A stretch of DNA of 64,000 bases from Pedobacter yulinensis (GCF_003029735.1 NZ_KZ686269.1:1535215-1599214); one strand, 5' to 3'; shown: positions 17,162 to 27,002, counted from the stretch's first letter. Notes: a model not told the origin generated them from the sequence alone. Translations and numbers: made by a program.

Positions 17162-17953
17162 TTACTTCATTTTGCGTTCCAGGCGGATCATCTGCCGCGC
17201 GAAGCGCTTTCCGTACAGATCTGCCGATGGGCTGTCCAGGTGTGTTGTATCGCCTTTGTGCTGCAGATTGGTCGAGGTTACGACCGCTGTGTTGGCTACC
17301 TTTCGGGGTAATTTGCGCAGTTCCTTGTTAAAAACGAGGTAGCGCTGGCGGTACCGGCCCAGCTCGCCGGCTACCCAGGGCAGCTGTTCATTTCCCACTT
17401 CCCGGCGGATATTCCGGATCAGGCCATCCAATTTTGAGAGGTAACCGTTTACTGCAGTGTCTTTACCGCTGTCTGCCTCGCCCTGGAGCCAGATTACACC
17501 ATGAACAGTCCCTTTCTGCATCGCCGTTCTGATCCTCGCCAGTGCATCGTCATATACATGCCGCTTACTGGCTTTGTCATACACGCCGGGTTCCCATTTG
17601 GTGATCGAGGTTCCGCCTACCGCACAGGGAACCAGTGCAATGGTGTCGTGCGGATAGGCTTTGGCCAGTTCCATGCCAAAACGCAGGCCTGGACCAACGC
17701 CTGCTACATCGGGTTTGTCAAAATGAACCGGGTGCTTCGCCTCTGTCCATTGGTTGTTTTTGTTCAGCATGATTACCCGCGGGTGTTGCATGCTTTTATA
17801 CACTGCTGTAACCTTGCCCCTGCCTGCCATATTCGACTGGCCCATGAGCAGGTAAACCCGCGTTTTAGCCTGGGGGCGTTCAGGCGTCGCTGCGCCGGTG
17901 AGCGCCAGAGCAGCGACTATTAAGCCGGTCAGAAATCGTTTCGCGTTCAACAT
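17162..17953 (-). CDS. SASA-domain carbohydrate esterase (CE6-like)
   Basis: 263 aa. A signal peptide (about residues 1-22) is followed by the SGNH-type core: YLLMGQSNMAGRG with nucleophile Ser40, LVPCAVGGTSI, VIWLQGEADSG, and a C-terminal block with DTTHLDSPSADLYGKRFA supplying the catalytic Asp/His. The family (sialate O-acetylesterase/acetylxylan esterase related) removes acetyl groups from sugars. It lies 5 bp from the glycerophosphodiesterase gene upstream, so it is part of the same operon and probably trims acetyl groups from the locus substrate. Confidence 0.85.
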   Translation of the reverse strand: MLNAKRFLTGLIVAALALTGAATPERPQAKTRVYLLMGQSNMAGRGKVTAVYKSMQHPRVIMLNKNNQWTEAKHPVHFDKPDVAGVGPGLRFGMELAKAYPHDTIALVPCAVGGTSITKWEPGVYDKASKRHVYDDALARIRTAMQKGTVHGVIWLQGEADSGKDTAVNGYLSKLDGLIRNIRREVGNEQLPWVAGELGRYRQRYLVFNKELRKLPRKVANTAVVTSTNLQHKGDTTHLDSPSADLYGKRFARQMIRLERKMK

Positions 17954-17958
17954 ATCGA

Positions 17959-18852
17959 TCAGCGTTTAAAGTATTGCAAAAGGGCGGCTGGCCGGTCCGT
18001 CTGGATAACCGAAACGTTCATGCGTTTCATCCATCCCCAGGCCTGATCGGGCTGGTTACCCTCAACAGCAAGGTCATCATGGTGGCCACCCGACAACTCA
18101 GGCCAGATGCTGTTGAACCAGACGCCGTACCGCTGTTTTCTCAGTTCGCCCACCCGCGCCAACAGCGGCGAATGGTCGTCCTTGAAATCGAATTGGTAAA
18201 CAACGTTCTTCCGGACTTTGTAGCTTTGCAACATTGCCGCGGCTTCATGATCGGCCAGGTCAATAACCGGCATCAGCACCAGTTCTGCGGGGATACCGGG
18301 ATGCGCCTTCAGCACGCTGTCGTAAGGCAGGTTTTTGGTAACGCTTAAAATGGCCTGATGCATGGTGCCTGTTTTGCGCAGCACCGCGATCACATCGTCA
18401 AAGTATTCATATCCCTTGTCAATGTTGACAATGATCTTGTCTTTTGCCTCGGCCATCATCTCTTCAAAACCCGGCACGCGGTGGGTAGTGGCATGCCCGG
18501 TGCCATTGCGCAGCCACATGGCCTTGATCTCTGCAAACGTAAGATCTTCGGGTTTGCCCTTGCCCTTTACGGTCCGGTCTATCGTTTTGTCATGCATCAC
18601 GATCAGGTGGCCGTCTTTGGTCTTTTTCAGATCCAGTTCCATGATATCGACACCCATGGCCACACAATTTCTGAGTGCCTGAATGGAATTTTCGGGTGTG
18701 TTTCGCCAGTCGCCCCTGTGCGCGCAGACCAGCGGCTGACTGGCCGAGGGATCAAACAATGCGGCCATTTTTGCTTTGACGGCCTGGGCCGACTGCCCGA
18801 AGGCGCCGGCTGTAAACAAGGCCAGCAGGACAGATAAAAAAAAGTTCTTCAT
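17959..18852 (-). CDS. secreted glycerophosphodiester phosphodiesterase (copy 1)
   Basis: 297 aa. A signal peptide (about 1-19) is followed by a GDPD TIM barrel: CAHRGDWRNTPENS (catalytic His45, Arg46), MELDLKKTKDGHL (metal ligands Glu72, Asp74), MHD (general His87) and the terminal VIQTDRPAALLQYF. It hydrolyses glycerophosphodiesters to glycerol-3-phosphate and an alcohol, here probably in the periplasm. A second GDPD gene lies 11 bp upstream. The two are clearly diverged paralogues (HRGD/ELD here, HRGG/EVD there), which suggests different substrates. Confidence 0.9.
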   Translation of the reverse strand: MKNFFLSVLLALFTAGAFGQSAQAVKAKMAALFDPSASQPLVCAHRGDWRNTPENSIQALRNCVAMGVDIMELDLKKTKDGHLIVMHDKTIDRTVKGKGKPEDLTFAEIKAMWLRNGTGHATTHRVPGFEEMMAEAKDKIIVNIDKGYEYFDDVIAVLRKTGTMHQAILSVTKNLPYDSVLKAHPGIPAELVLMPVIDLADHEAAAMLQSYKVRKNVVYQFDFKDDHSPLLARVGELRKQRYGVWFNSIWPELSGGHHDDLAVEGNQPDQAWGWMKRMNVSVIQTDRPAALLQYFKR

Positions 18853-18863
18853 GTATTCAACAG

Positions 18864-19796
18864 TTACGGATGCAGTTTTCGTTGTTTGAGGTAAGCGAGC
18901 AGCTGCTCAGGATAATCGGTTTCAATAATGGTTACACCCAGCGCGATCAGCCGGCCCCAGCCTTTTTCGGGATCGGTAAGTGAGACTTTGTCGTCGAAGC
19001 CGCCGCAGTAATAGGGCCGGCTGGCCATGGTCCAGATGTGGTAGCCGGCGCGGTTAAGCGGCATAAGGTGCGGCACTACAGCCGAAGCGGGGTCTTTAAA
19101 CTTTGCCTGGAAAACAACCGGGTTCACGTTTGTGCGGAAAGTGTGAAGCGCAGCCGCAGCATTTTTAATTGACGTGTCGCCTTCCAGCGCCGGAAAAACA
19201 TGAAGCCTGCCGTATCGGCCCTCATACCGATTCCTGAACTTCTCGTAATCCAGTCCCGCCCTGAAAGACGCCTGCCTCATGGTGCCGGTTTCATCAAGGA
19301 CAGCGACAATTTTGTCGAGAATCTTTTCTTCATTGTATTTGTCCACCTTGATGAACACCCGGCCTTTCATGGCCAATAACGCCTCCCTCAAAGTCGGCAC
19401 ACGGAATTTTGTCAACTGCCGGTTTTTATCTTTAAGATAGAGCGCCTGGATCTGAGCAAGCGTGTGCTCCCGCACCCGGCCTTTTCCGTTGGTACAGCGA
19501 TCAAGGGTCTGGTCGTGCATCAGGATCAATTGGTTGTCTTTGGTTTTGCGCACATCAACCTCAATGAAATCTGCCCCCACTTCAATGGCCGCCCGGATGG
19601 CTTCGAGCGAGTTTTCAGGAAACCGCTGCCAGAGCCCGCCGCGGTGTGTGGCGATCAGGATGTTTTTGTCTGTGCCCGAGCGCCGGACGGCACTGATGTC
19701 GGTACGGCTATTTTGCCTGGCTGCTGCCTGCTGGAGGCAGGTCAGCGACACGAGCGCGCAGAATAGCAGCCTGATTGTTGTCTGTAATTTTTTCAC
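18864..19796 (-). CDS. secreted glycerophosphodiester phosphodiesterase (copy 2)
   Basis: 310 aa. An N-terminal hydrophobic export signal (about 6-27) is followed by a GDPD domain: IATHRGGLWQRFPENS (His51, Arg52), IEVDVRKTKDNQL (Glu79, Asp81), MHDQTLDRCTNGKG (His94) and the C-terminal TIIETDYPEQLLAYL. All catalytic residues are present. The gene lies 4 bp downstream of the DUF5017 gene and 11 bp upstream of GDPD copy 1, so it is part of the Sus-type operon. Confidence 0.9.
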   Translation of the reverse strand: MKKLQTTIRLLFCALVSLTCLQQAAARQNSRTDISAVRRSGTDKNILIATHRGGLWQRFPENSLEAIRAAIEVGADFIEVDVRKTKDNQLILMHDQTLDRCTNGKGRVREHTLAQIQALYLKDKNRQLTKFRVPTLREALLAMKGRVFIKVDKYNEEKILDKIVAVLDETGTMRQASFRAGLDYEKFRNRYEGRYGRLHVFPALEGDTSIKNAAAALHTFRTNVNPVVFQAKFKDPASAVVPHLMPLNRAGYHIWTMASRPYYCGGFDDKVSLTDPEKGWGRLIALGVTIIETDYPEQLLAYLKQRKLHP

Positions 19797-19800
19797 GGTT

Positions 19801-20757
19801 TTACTTGATAACTACGTCGATGGTCTTCACGACCTTTACTTCCTGACTGGCCGTTACATTTGAGGCCACAAATACGGCTTTATAGGTGCCTGGCTTGCTG
19901 TAGTTGAACGTGTACACAGAAATTGGCACGTCGATCCGCGTTTTGATGGCGAAAGGCCGGTCCGGACCAATGTCGGTGTCTTCGACCACTTGTATGGCCG
20001 GCGATATGGCCCAGTCTTCGGTTGGTTCGGAGAAATTCGCCGCCGAGTTGTTGCCCCGAAGGATGAGCTGCGAAGTGCTGTTGGCTGAACGACCCGACTC
20101 GAACGGCCCTTTATGGTACAAATTCCAGGGCGTGGCAGACTGGCTGGCCAGTGTGTTCAGGCCAAGTTCGGTATTGCGCCTGAGCAGGTAGTCGCGCATG
20201 CGCCATTGCGTATGGCGCAGTGCAGTGGTTTGCGGCGGTGTCACATATTTAAAAGCAATATATAAGGGTTTTCCTTTTTGGAACAGGTCTGATACATCCG
20301 CTTCGCCTGAGGGAAGAAAATTGTCTGTGGCTACTAGCGGCGAAAGTTTGAACCGCCCGGTAATATCGGTCCAGCTTGCTGCCTGAACCGCTGTATCGTT
20401 CAGTTGCCCGGTAAAGTTGGTCGATGCAACCACCGACAGCTGGTTCGCCATAGCGATCGTGCCGCTGTTGAGCTTACAGTTCGAACTAAAAGACATGGTC
20501 ACGTTTTTAGTCTTCACAACGCGACCCTCACGAAAATTGTAATCCCGAAGGGTTTCGCCCGAATAAAAGGAAATAATATCCGCGTTGCCGTCAAGTGTAA
20601 AGGTCACGCTTTTGATGGGGTTACCGGCGCTGTCTAAACGGTTTTCGACTGAATAACCGGTTACTTCGAAAACCGGTTCGCCAACATCCATTGATTTGTC
20701 GCAAGCGGCGGCAAATGGACCCAGCAGTGCGAACAGGTATAAATAAATTCTTTTCAT
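19801..20757 (-). CDS. DUF5017 surface lipoprotein
   Basis: 318 aa. A lipoprotein signal with Cys19 (PFAAAC) is followed by a region typical of DUF5017 proteins: SVTFTLDGNADIISFYSG near the start and a later block with WRMRDYLLRRNTELG and ILRGNNSAANFSEPTEDWAIS. The C-terminus is a beta-sandwich-like strand series ending KVVKTIDVVIK. DUF5017 proteins occur after SusD in Bacteroidota loci and probably sit on the cell surface as accessory binding proteins. The role is inferred from position. Confidence 0.75.
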   Translation of the reverse strand: MKRIYLYLFALLGPFAAACDKSMDVGEPVFEVTGYSVENRLDSAGNPIKSVTFTLDGNADIISFYSGETLRDYNFREGRVVKTKNVTMSFSSNCKLNSGTIAMANQLSVVASTNFTGQLNDTAVQAASWTDITGRFKLSPLVATDNFLPSGEADVSDLFQKGKPLYIAFKYVTPPQTTALRHTQWRMRDYLLRRNTELGLNTLASQSATPWNLYHKGPFESGRSANSTSQLILRGNNSAANFSEPTEDWAISPAIQVVEDTDIGPDRPFAIKTRIDVPISVYTFNYSKPGTYKAVFVASNVTASQEVKVVKTIDVVIK

Positions 20758-20777
20758 GTGTACACAATTAATGGTAA

Positions 20778-22370
20778 TTACCAGCCCGGATTCTGGCTCA
20801 GTTTCCGGTTTAAAGAAAGCTCGTGTGTCGGGATGGGCCAGAACAGGTGTTTCTGGTCAATAAGCTGCAACGAAGGCACAACATTCCGCGCATCAGAGGG
20901 AACACCGGATGAATTCTGATACGTGGCGCCTACCGCCTTCATGGCAAAAACGTAGGTTCCCCACCTGATCAGGTCGTATTTACGCAGGCATTCGAAACAC
21001 AGTTCGCGCGATCGTTCATCCTGGATAACCTGAAGGAAAGCAGCCTTGTCAGCATACTGCCCCGGCCTCAGATCTGCCGCAGCATCAGCGGCCGTGACCG
21101 GCTTTCCATAACCACGCCGGCGCACCATATTGACAGCGTTAATCGCCGCAGCCGTCGGCCCGCTCACCTGATTTTCTGCTTCGGCATACATCAGCAGCAC
21201 ATCGGCATAACGAAGAATCGGGAAATTGATCGGGGTGTAGCCCTTCGACTTCGGGAGGAAGACCTCATATTCGCGCCGGTATTTGCCCACATCGCGGTTC
21301 CAGATGGCGGTCGACGCGTAGTTTACCTTCGTTGACGAGTTGACAGGCGTGTACTGAAAGGGTGCTATGGCCCAGTCTCGGCGCAGGTCGCCGTTGCCGT
21401 AAAGCTGGTAAAGCCTCGAGGTGGCGCGCACATTGGCGTTGCTGTTTCCTACCTCGTCGCTTGTAGAGCGTATGCCGATATAATTGCCGACCAAACCTGC
21501 CTGGCGCGGCCTGTCTGTGCGGTTGCCGTAAAACTCCACTTCCCAGATCGATTCCCTGATGTCGTATTTATCAGCGGCGTAATTGATAAAAACCTGCTGG
21601 TATGAGCTGTTGAGGCTGTGCTCCTGCGAGTCGATCACCTTGAGTGCCCAATCGCGGGCGTTCTGGTATTTCGAGGCATCATTTAGCGGGGCACCAGCCC
21701 AGTACAGGTAAACACGCGCCAGGATGCCGGCAACTGCCGATTTGTTGACGCGGCCGCCAAAGCCAACGGTGGTCGCAGTCGGCACCAGGCCGTATGCGGT
21801 TTCCATGTCTTTTACAATCTGCGCATACACTTCGCGTGCGGGACTGCGTGCGATCTCGTTGTTCAGCGGCGATGTGGTCGAGGTCAGCTTCAAAGGCACA
21901 TCGCCCCAGTTAGACACAAGGATGAAATAATAGTAGGCCCGCAGGAAGTGGGCCTCTCCCCTTGCTACTTCGCGTTTGGCTGCAGGCATGTCTGCTCCGT
22001 CTATGCGCTCGAGCATGAGGTTGGCCAGGTTGATGCCGCTGTACAGACTTTCCCAGAGGTGCGAGATGGCCGGCACGCTTGCGTTATACAGAAACTGGCC
22101 CACAATGTTGCGGTCTGGGCCCTTGCGGTAGTAGCCGTCGTCGCCCTCCGTGCCCATCGAACTGATGTAACTGGCGGCATAGAACGGTTCCTCGTTCCGC
22201 GTATCGGCCATGATGCTGTAAATGCCGGCAAGCGCGGTGTTGATCTGCGTCTCGTTGGTATAATAATATTCGGGAGATAAAAAGTCTTCCGGCTGTGTGT
22301 CCAGAAAATCTTTGCAAGAACTGGCACTGAACAGGATCAGTACCAGGAATAAGGTGTATATTTTCTTCAT
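20778..22370 (-). CDS. SusD/RagB-family nutrient-binding lipoprotein
   Basis: 530 aa. The lipobox FSASSC has Cys19, followed by KDFLDTQPEDFLSPEYYYTNETQ split over the usual SusD N-terminal region. TPR-like helices run through the middle (ARGEAHFLRAYYYFILVSNW), and the C-terminal signature includes YADVLLMYAEAENQVSG, ERSRELCFE, YDLIRWG and LFWPIPTHELSLN with the final NPGW. It is the outer-leaflet lid of the SusC channel and sets substrate capture. It lies 18 bp after susC. Confidence 0.95.
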   Translation of the reverse strand: MKKIYTLFLVLILFSASSCKDFLDTQPEDFLSPEYYYTNETQINTALAGIYSIMADTRNEEPFYAASYISSMGTEGDDGYYRKGPDRNIVGQFLYNASVPAISHLWESLYSGINLANLMLERIDGADMPAAKREVARGEAHFLRAYYYFILVSNWGDVPLKLTSTTSPLNNEIARSPAREVYAQIVKDMETAYGLVPTATTVGFGGRVNKSAVAGILARVYLYWAGAPLNDASKYQNARDWALKVIDSQEHSLNSSYQQVFINYAADKYDIRESIWEVEFYGNRTDRPRQAGLVGNYIGIRSTSDEVGNSNANVRATSRLYQLYGNGDLRRDWAIAPFQYTPVNSSTKVNYASTAIWNRDVGKYRREYEVFLPKSKGYTPINFPILRYADVLLMYAEAENQVSGPTAAAINAVNMVRRRGYGKPVTAADAAADLRPGQYADKAAFLQVIQDERSRELCFECLRKYDLIRWGTYVFAMKAVGATYQNSSGVPSDARNVVPSLQLIDQKHLFWPIPTHELSLNRKLSQNPGW

Positions 22371-22388
22371 AACCTTGTTATTAAATCG

Positions 22389-25300
22389 TTAGAAAGCTGC
22401 TTTAAGTCCGAAAACCAGGGTGCGGGAATGCGGATATGCCGAGAAATCGAAACCGGGCGTAAGCGTTGAGTTCTGCACCGACACTTCGGGATCCATGCCA
22501 CTGTAATTGGTCCAGGTGTGCAGGTTTTGCGCCGCTACATTGAGGCTCAGCGAACGGATCCTGGCCCGGCGAATGAACGCTGCAGGCAGCGAATAACTTA
22601 ACGCCACCGTTTTCAGGCGCAGGTAGGAGCCGTCTTCCAGCGTACGCGATGACATGACCTGCGGGCCTCCGCCTCCGGCACGGAAGAGCTCATTGGTCTG
22701 GTTCTCGGGTGTCCACCGGTCTGCCCAGGAAGCAAACTGGTTAAAATGCGGCACTTCGGTAATGTTGCCTTCAAAGATGAGCCGGTTTGCATTCATGATC
22801 TTGTTTCCGTACGACCATTGCAGCAGCACGCTAAGCTCGAACCCTTTGTAACTAAAACTGTTTGAGAAGCCGCCAACGTGTACGGGGATCGCGTTTCCGA
22901 TCACCGTTTTATCGCCGCCGTCAATGACACCGTCATTGTTGATGTCGCGGTACCTGATATCGCCCGGTTTGATAGCGCTTCTGATGTCACCATTGGTCGG
23001 TACGCTGTTTTTCAGCACATAAACACCCGGCGACGGCTGATCAAAGTCGGCATACTGATACACGCCGTCCCAGATCAGTCCGTAAAACATGGCGGCAGGT
23101 TTGCCGATCTCGGCAATATAGAGCGGTTCTTCGGCCATCCGGCTTACGAAAGAACGGATGTTGGAGAGGAGGTTGGGCTGGTTTTCGGCCAGCGACATGA
23201 TCTTGTTCCGGTTAAAGCTGATGTTGAAATTGCTTTCCCAGCTGAATTTTGGTGTATGAACGTTGATGGTGTTTAAGGTAAACTCCCAGCCTTCGTTCCG
23301 GATCTTGCCGATGTTTTTGAAGGAATTGCTGAAACCGGTGGTATAAGGCAGTTGTGCGTTGAGCAGCAGATCATAGGTCGTTTTGCGGTACCAATCTACC
23401 ACCAGGCTTACCCGGTCTTTGAACAGGCTCAGGTCGTAGCCGGCATCGACCTGAGCCGTGCTCTCCCACCGCAGTTCGGGGTTGCCCAGCCGGGTGATGT
23501 TGAGTCCGTACAGGCGCTGGTTGTTAAAGGAATAGCTGGCCAGATCGTTCAGGTCTATTGCAGCCAGGTAGGCAAAGTCGCTGACCCGGTTGTTACCGGT
23601 TACCCCATAACTGACGCGCAGTTTGGCATCGCTGATGGCTGGAATTTTCTTCAGGAACGATTCCTGGCTCATGCGCCAGGCGAAGGCAGCAGAAGGAAAA
23701 TAACCCCAGCGCCTGCCGGGTGAAAACTTAGATGACCCGTCTGCGCGCATAGTCGCGGTAAGCAGGTACCGCGATTTGTAATTGTAATTTACGCGGCTGA
23801 TGAAAGAAGCCATGCGGTTTTCACTCGCATTGCTGATGGTTTCCAGCGGCGTACCCTGCGACAGGCCGGCGATGCCGAGCGATTCATTGGGCACCAGGAT
23901 GGCCGAGAAACCGTTTGCGGTATTTCTCGCTCCTTGCAGCGTAACGCCGCCAAGGGCTTCGAGCCGGTGCCCGCCGCCGAGGCTTTTGCTCCAGGTGAGC
24001 GTGTTTTCGTTCAGCCAGTCCAGGTGCTGGCCATTGTTTACAGAACCATTAATACCGTTGATGTTATTTACGCGCAGCGGTGTGCCCCGAACGGTTTTGC
24101 TGTTGTAAAATTCTTCGTTCCGGCTGATGTATCCGTTCAAACCGCCTGTAATCTTCAGGGTCAGGTGTTTGGTAAAGTCATACGCGGCATACGCGTTGGC
24201 GGTCAGGTTGTTGATTTTGCGCTGCCGCAGCGTATTTTCGGCGGAGATGATCGGGTTGATTCTGAAATCTGAAGCGGGATCCACACCGCTGTCGAGCAGC
24301 TGGTCTTCCAGGCTCAGGTTGTCTGCTTCTGAACCTGTAACCGGGCGATAGCCCCATACCGAGTACAGGAGGAACCCGCTAATGGTTGTCGATGAGGTCG
24401 CCGATGTGCGCCCCAGTACCTGTCCGTAGGTGAGCTGGTTGCTGAAGTTCACATTGATACCCGTTTTTAGCTTTTTGCTCACCGTCTGATCAACTGAAAT
24501 TCGCGCCTGATACCGGTCAAAACCGCTGTTGGCCACCACACCGTCAGAATTGTAGACCGAGCCCGAAATGGCGTACTTGGTCTGGTCCGTGCCGCCGCGC
24601 ATGGCTACGTTGTGTATTTGCGTAAGACCGGTCCTGAACAGTTCGCGCTGCCAGTCGATACCGGGGGTTTCGCGGTAGCTGTCTACGGTTTTGCCGTTGA
24701 GAAAGTAACCCAGTTGGTCGGGTCCTGTACCGTAGCGTTCAAATTCGTATTTCACAAATTCATGCGGATCGAGCAGATCCATCATTTTCGGTGTGGTTTC
24801 GGTGCCGAGAGAAGCGTTAAGACTGATGACGGGCTTTCCTGTTTTGCCTTTTTTTGTCTCGATGACGATGACACCATTGGCCGCCCGCGCACCGTAAATA
24901 GCGGTTGCCGAGGCGTCTTTCAGGATGTTAATGGATTGGATGTCGTCGGGGTTGATCCCGGCCGTTTGCAGGTTTTCCATAGGGAAACCGTCTACCACGT
25001 ACAAGGGTGCGTTTGATTGGGTGAGCGAGTTGCTGCCGCGAATCACGATGTTCATGCCCGAGCCCGGCTGCCCGTCTTCCATAGAAGATACCTGTACGCC
25101 GGCTATCCGTCCGGCCAGGGCCTGGTCAAAAGACGCAACGGGGGCTTTTGCGAGCTGCGCTACGTTCACATCGCCAACGGCTCCGGTCAGGTCTTTTTTC
25201 CGCACCGAGCCGTAGCCGATCACCAGCACCTCGTTCAGGTCGGTGGCCGTTTCGCGAAGCTGCAGGTCTATCCGGCTTTTGCCGGCTGCGGCCACCTCTT

Positions 25301-25904
25301 CGGTCAGATACCCGACGTAACTAAAGACGAGAATGGCGTTGCCATCGGCCGCTTCGATGGTATAAGAGCCGTCATTTTTTGTAGAGGCGCTGGCGTTGCC
25401 GCCTTTCACTTTGACGCTCACCCCTTCCAGCGGCTCACCCCTGCGGTCGGTCACCTTGCCCCTGATGCTTTTCTGTTGCACAGATGACTGCTCCCTTTTG
25501 GCGTCATCGGCTTTTTTGAAGACAACAATGGTATTGCCCTGCTGCGTATAATCCATGCCTGTGCCACTCAGCACCCTGTTCAGGATGCTGGCTACGGTAG
25601 CCGATTGTTTTTCGACGGTGATGTGTCCGTACCGGCTCACCTGTTCGGTCGGGTAGCCGAACTTGAAGCCCGATAAAGAGGAAATCTGACCGAGCGCATC
25701 TTTCAGGCTGACATCCTGGAAGGCAACGGTAATGACCTTGTTGTGAACGCTCTGCGCCCTGCCGGGACGGGCAAACAGCAGTTGGAAGGTCGTTAGCAAA
25801 ATAATTGCCATGCAGGCACTTATTTTCATAGTAAACAGGAAAATGCGATTAAGACTGGCGTATTCAGGCACACAAATGCCTTTCCTGCAAAAAAGATTTT
25901 GCAT
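22389..25904 (-). CDS. SusC/RagA-family TonB-dependent transporter with STN domain
   Basis: 1171 aa. After the N-terminal export region there is an STN secretin/TonB domain (about residues 55-130; VSLKDALGQISSLSGF), the domain that contacts the FecR anti-sigma factor in signalling transporters. A CarboxypepD_reg-like domain follows (about 145-225, GKVTDRRGEPLEGVSVKVKG), then a plug beginning NEVLVIGYGSVRKKDLTGAV and a 22-strand barrel ending in Phe. The start is uncertain: ATG 25904 or ATG 25829 (MKISACMAI), both giving a signal sequence. Minus-strand TACATTTT at 25919-25926 resembles a -7 element. The STN domain ties it to the FecR and ECF sigma genes nearby. Confidence 0.93.
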   Translation of the reverse strand: MQNLFCRKGICVPEYASLNRIFLFTMKISACMAIILLTTFQLLFARPGRAQSVHNKVITVAFQDVSLKDALGQISSLSGFKFGYPTEQVSRYGHITVEKQSATVASILNRVLSGTGMDYTQQGNTIVVFKKADDAKREQSSVQQKSIRGKVTDRRGEPLEGVSVKVKGGNASASTKNDGSYTIEAADGNAILVFSYVGYLTEEVAAAGKSRIDLQLRETATDLNEVLVIGYGSVRKKDLTGAVGDVNVAQLAKAPVASFDQALAGRIAGVQVSSMEDGQPGSGMNIVIRGSNSLTQSNAPLYVVDGFPMENLQTAGINPDDIQSINILKDASATAIYGARAANGVIVIETKKGKTGKPVISLNASLGTETTPKMMDLLDPHEFVKYEFERYGTGPDQLGYFLNGKTVDSYRETPGIDWQRELFRTGLTQIHNVAMRGGTDQTKYAISGSVYNSDGVVANSGFDRYQARISVDQTVSKKLKTGINVNFSNQLTYGQVLGRTSATSSTTISGFLLYSVWGYRPVTGSEADNLSLEDQLLDSGVDPASDFRINPIISAENTLRQRKINNLTANAYAAYDFTKHLTLKITGGLNGYISRNEEFYNSKTVRGTPLRVNNINGINGSVNNGQHLDWLNENTLTWSKSLGGGHRLEALGGVTLQGARNTANGFSAILVPNESLGIAGLSQGTPLETISNASENRMASFISRVNYNYKSRYLLTATMRADGSSKFSPGRRWGYFPSAAFAWRMSQESFLKKIPAISDAKLRVSYGVTGNNRVSDFAYLAAIDLNDLASYSFNNQRLYGLNITRLGNPELRWESTAQVDAGYDLSLFKDRVSLVVDWYRKTTYDLLLNAQLPYTTGFSNSFKNIGKIRNEGWEFTLNTINVHTPKFSWESNFNISFNRNKIMSLAENQPNLLSNIRSFVSRMAEEPLYIAEIGKPAAMFYGLIWDGVYQYADFDQPSPGVYVLKNSVPTNGDIRSAIKPGDIRYRDINNDGVIDGGDKTVIGNAIPVHVGGFSNSFSYKGFELSVLLQWSYGNKIMNANRLIFEGNITEVPHFNQFASWADRWTPENQTNELFRAGGGGPQVMSSRTLEDGSYLRLKTVALSYSLPAAFIRRARIRSLSLNVAAQNLHTWTNYSGMDPEVSVQNSTLTPGFDFSAYPHSRTLVFGLKAAF

Positions 25905-25941
25905 AGTTTTGTCTGGTTAAAATGTAAACATGATTTTGACT

Positions 25942-25982
25942 AAAACTCCTCGGTACGCTTCCCCAAGCAGAGGAGTTTTTTT
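25942..25982. terminator. hairpin terminator between fecR-type and susC-type genes
   Basis: AAAACTCCTC (25942-25951) pairs with GAGGAGTTTT (25970-25979) around an 18-nt loop. On the minus strand it follows the FecR gene and ends in a T run of four; on the plus strand the T run is seven. It separates the anti-sigma gene from the susC transcript, so susC needs its own promoter. Confidence 0.65.
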
Positions 25983-26036
25983 ATTGACGTTTGCACGCCG
26001 GTTGGGTCATGGTGATCTGGTCATAAAATTCTCTCG

Positions 26037-27002
26037 TTAATTTAGCGTACAACCTTCTCCGTCAATAACATAAACACCGTTTACCTTTTTAAAGGAGGCA
26101 CCGCGGATCAGGCATAATATCTTCAGCGCTTCGTCTACGTTCTCTGAACCGGAGAACGCAACGGTTGTCGGACATGGGCTGAGGCGCTCATTCTCAATTT
26201 TAATGGATACCTGGAAGCGGTCTGCGAGCTGCCTGGCTACGTTACCAAATGATTCATTGTCAAAGGCCAGGTTTTTCCTGACCCAGCTAACCACTGTATC
26301 GGCTTCGATATCCTGGTGCAATGCGGTAGCGCGGTCTTTGTTGAAAACGACCCGCTTGTTGGGCGTCAGCACGGCCAGCACCCGGCTTTTCTCGCTTACC
26401 TTTACCTTGCCGCGCGTTACCGTAACGACAATATCTTTTTGCTCGGGGTACGCTTTGATGTTGAATGCCGTGCCCAGCACCTGCGTACGAACGCTTCCTG
26501 TGTGAATGATAAATGGCTTGCTGGCGTCGTGTTTCACATCAAAATAGGCTTCGCCCACGAGGGTCACCTGCCTTACTTTTTCATTAAATGAAGCTGCATA
26601 TTGCAGCCGGCTTCCTTCTTTCAGGATGACCCGGGTGCCGTCTGGCAACTGCACGAAACGGTTGTGCCGGGCCTGAACGGTCTGAGGCGTATGTAATGAA
26701 ACGCTGTCAGGGCGGCCAGTCTGTCCGTACCTGAATATGAGCGCCGCCAGGGCAACGCCGACAAATAAGGTGGCTGCAACCTGGATGTACCACTTGCTGC
26801 CCAGTGGCTTAACCGCCGGGCCCGCAGCAGGCATGCGCCGTTTCAGGTCGGCAAGCATTCCCTGCGCAGCCGTATCGCCACCAGGCATGTCTGTATCATG
26901 GTCCAGCCGGGCATACCAGGCTTCCAGCTCGTCGAGTTCCTGCGGGCTGCAGGTACCTTCCTTGTATTTGTCCAGTAAGCGGCGTAGTTTGTCTTGATCC
27001 AT
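26037..27002 (-). CDS. FecR-family anti-sigma factor
   Basis: 321 aa. The cytosolic N-terminus (about 1-70) has the LLDKYKEGTCSPQELDELEAW pattern that binds the sigma factor. One transmembrane helix follows at about 71-90 (VAATLFVGVALAALIF), then a periplasmic FecR domain (about 112-205, VQLPDGTRVILKEGSRL and VTLVGEAYFDVKHD) and a C-terminal DUF4974 domain (about 248-318). It would receive the substrate signal from the STN domain of the SusC protein and release the sigma factor. It is transcribed divergently from the sigma gene, which is unusual for this pair. Confidence 0.93.
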   Translation of the reverse strand: MDQDKLRRLLDKYKEGTCSPQELDELEAWYARLDHDTDMPGGDTAAQGMLADLKRRMPAAGPAVKPLGSKWYIQVAATLFVGVALAALIFRYGQTGRPDSVSLHTPQTVQARHNRFVQLPDGTRVILKEGSRLQYAASFNEKVRQVTLVGEAYFDVKHDASKPFIIHTGSVRTQVLGTAFNIKAYPEQKDIVVTVTRGKVKVSEKSRVLAVLTPNKRVVFNKDRATALHQDIEADTVVSWVRKNLAFDNESFGNVARQLADRFQVSIKIENERLSPCPTTVAFSGSENVDEALKILCLIRGASFKKVNGVYVIDGEGCTLN

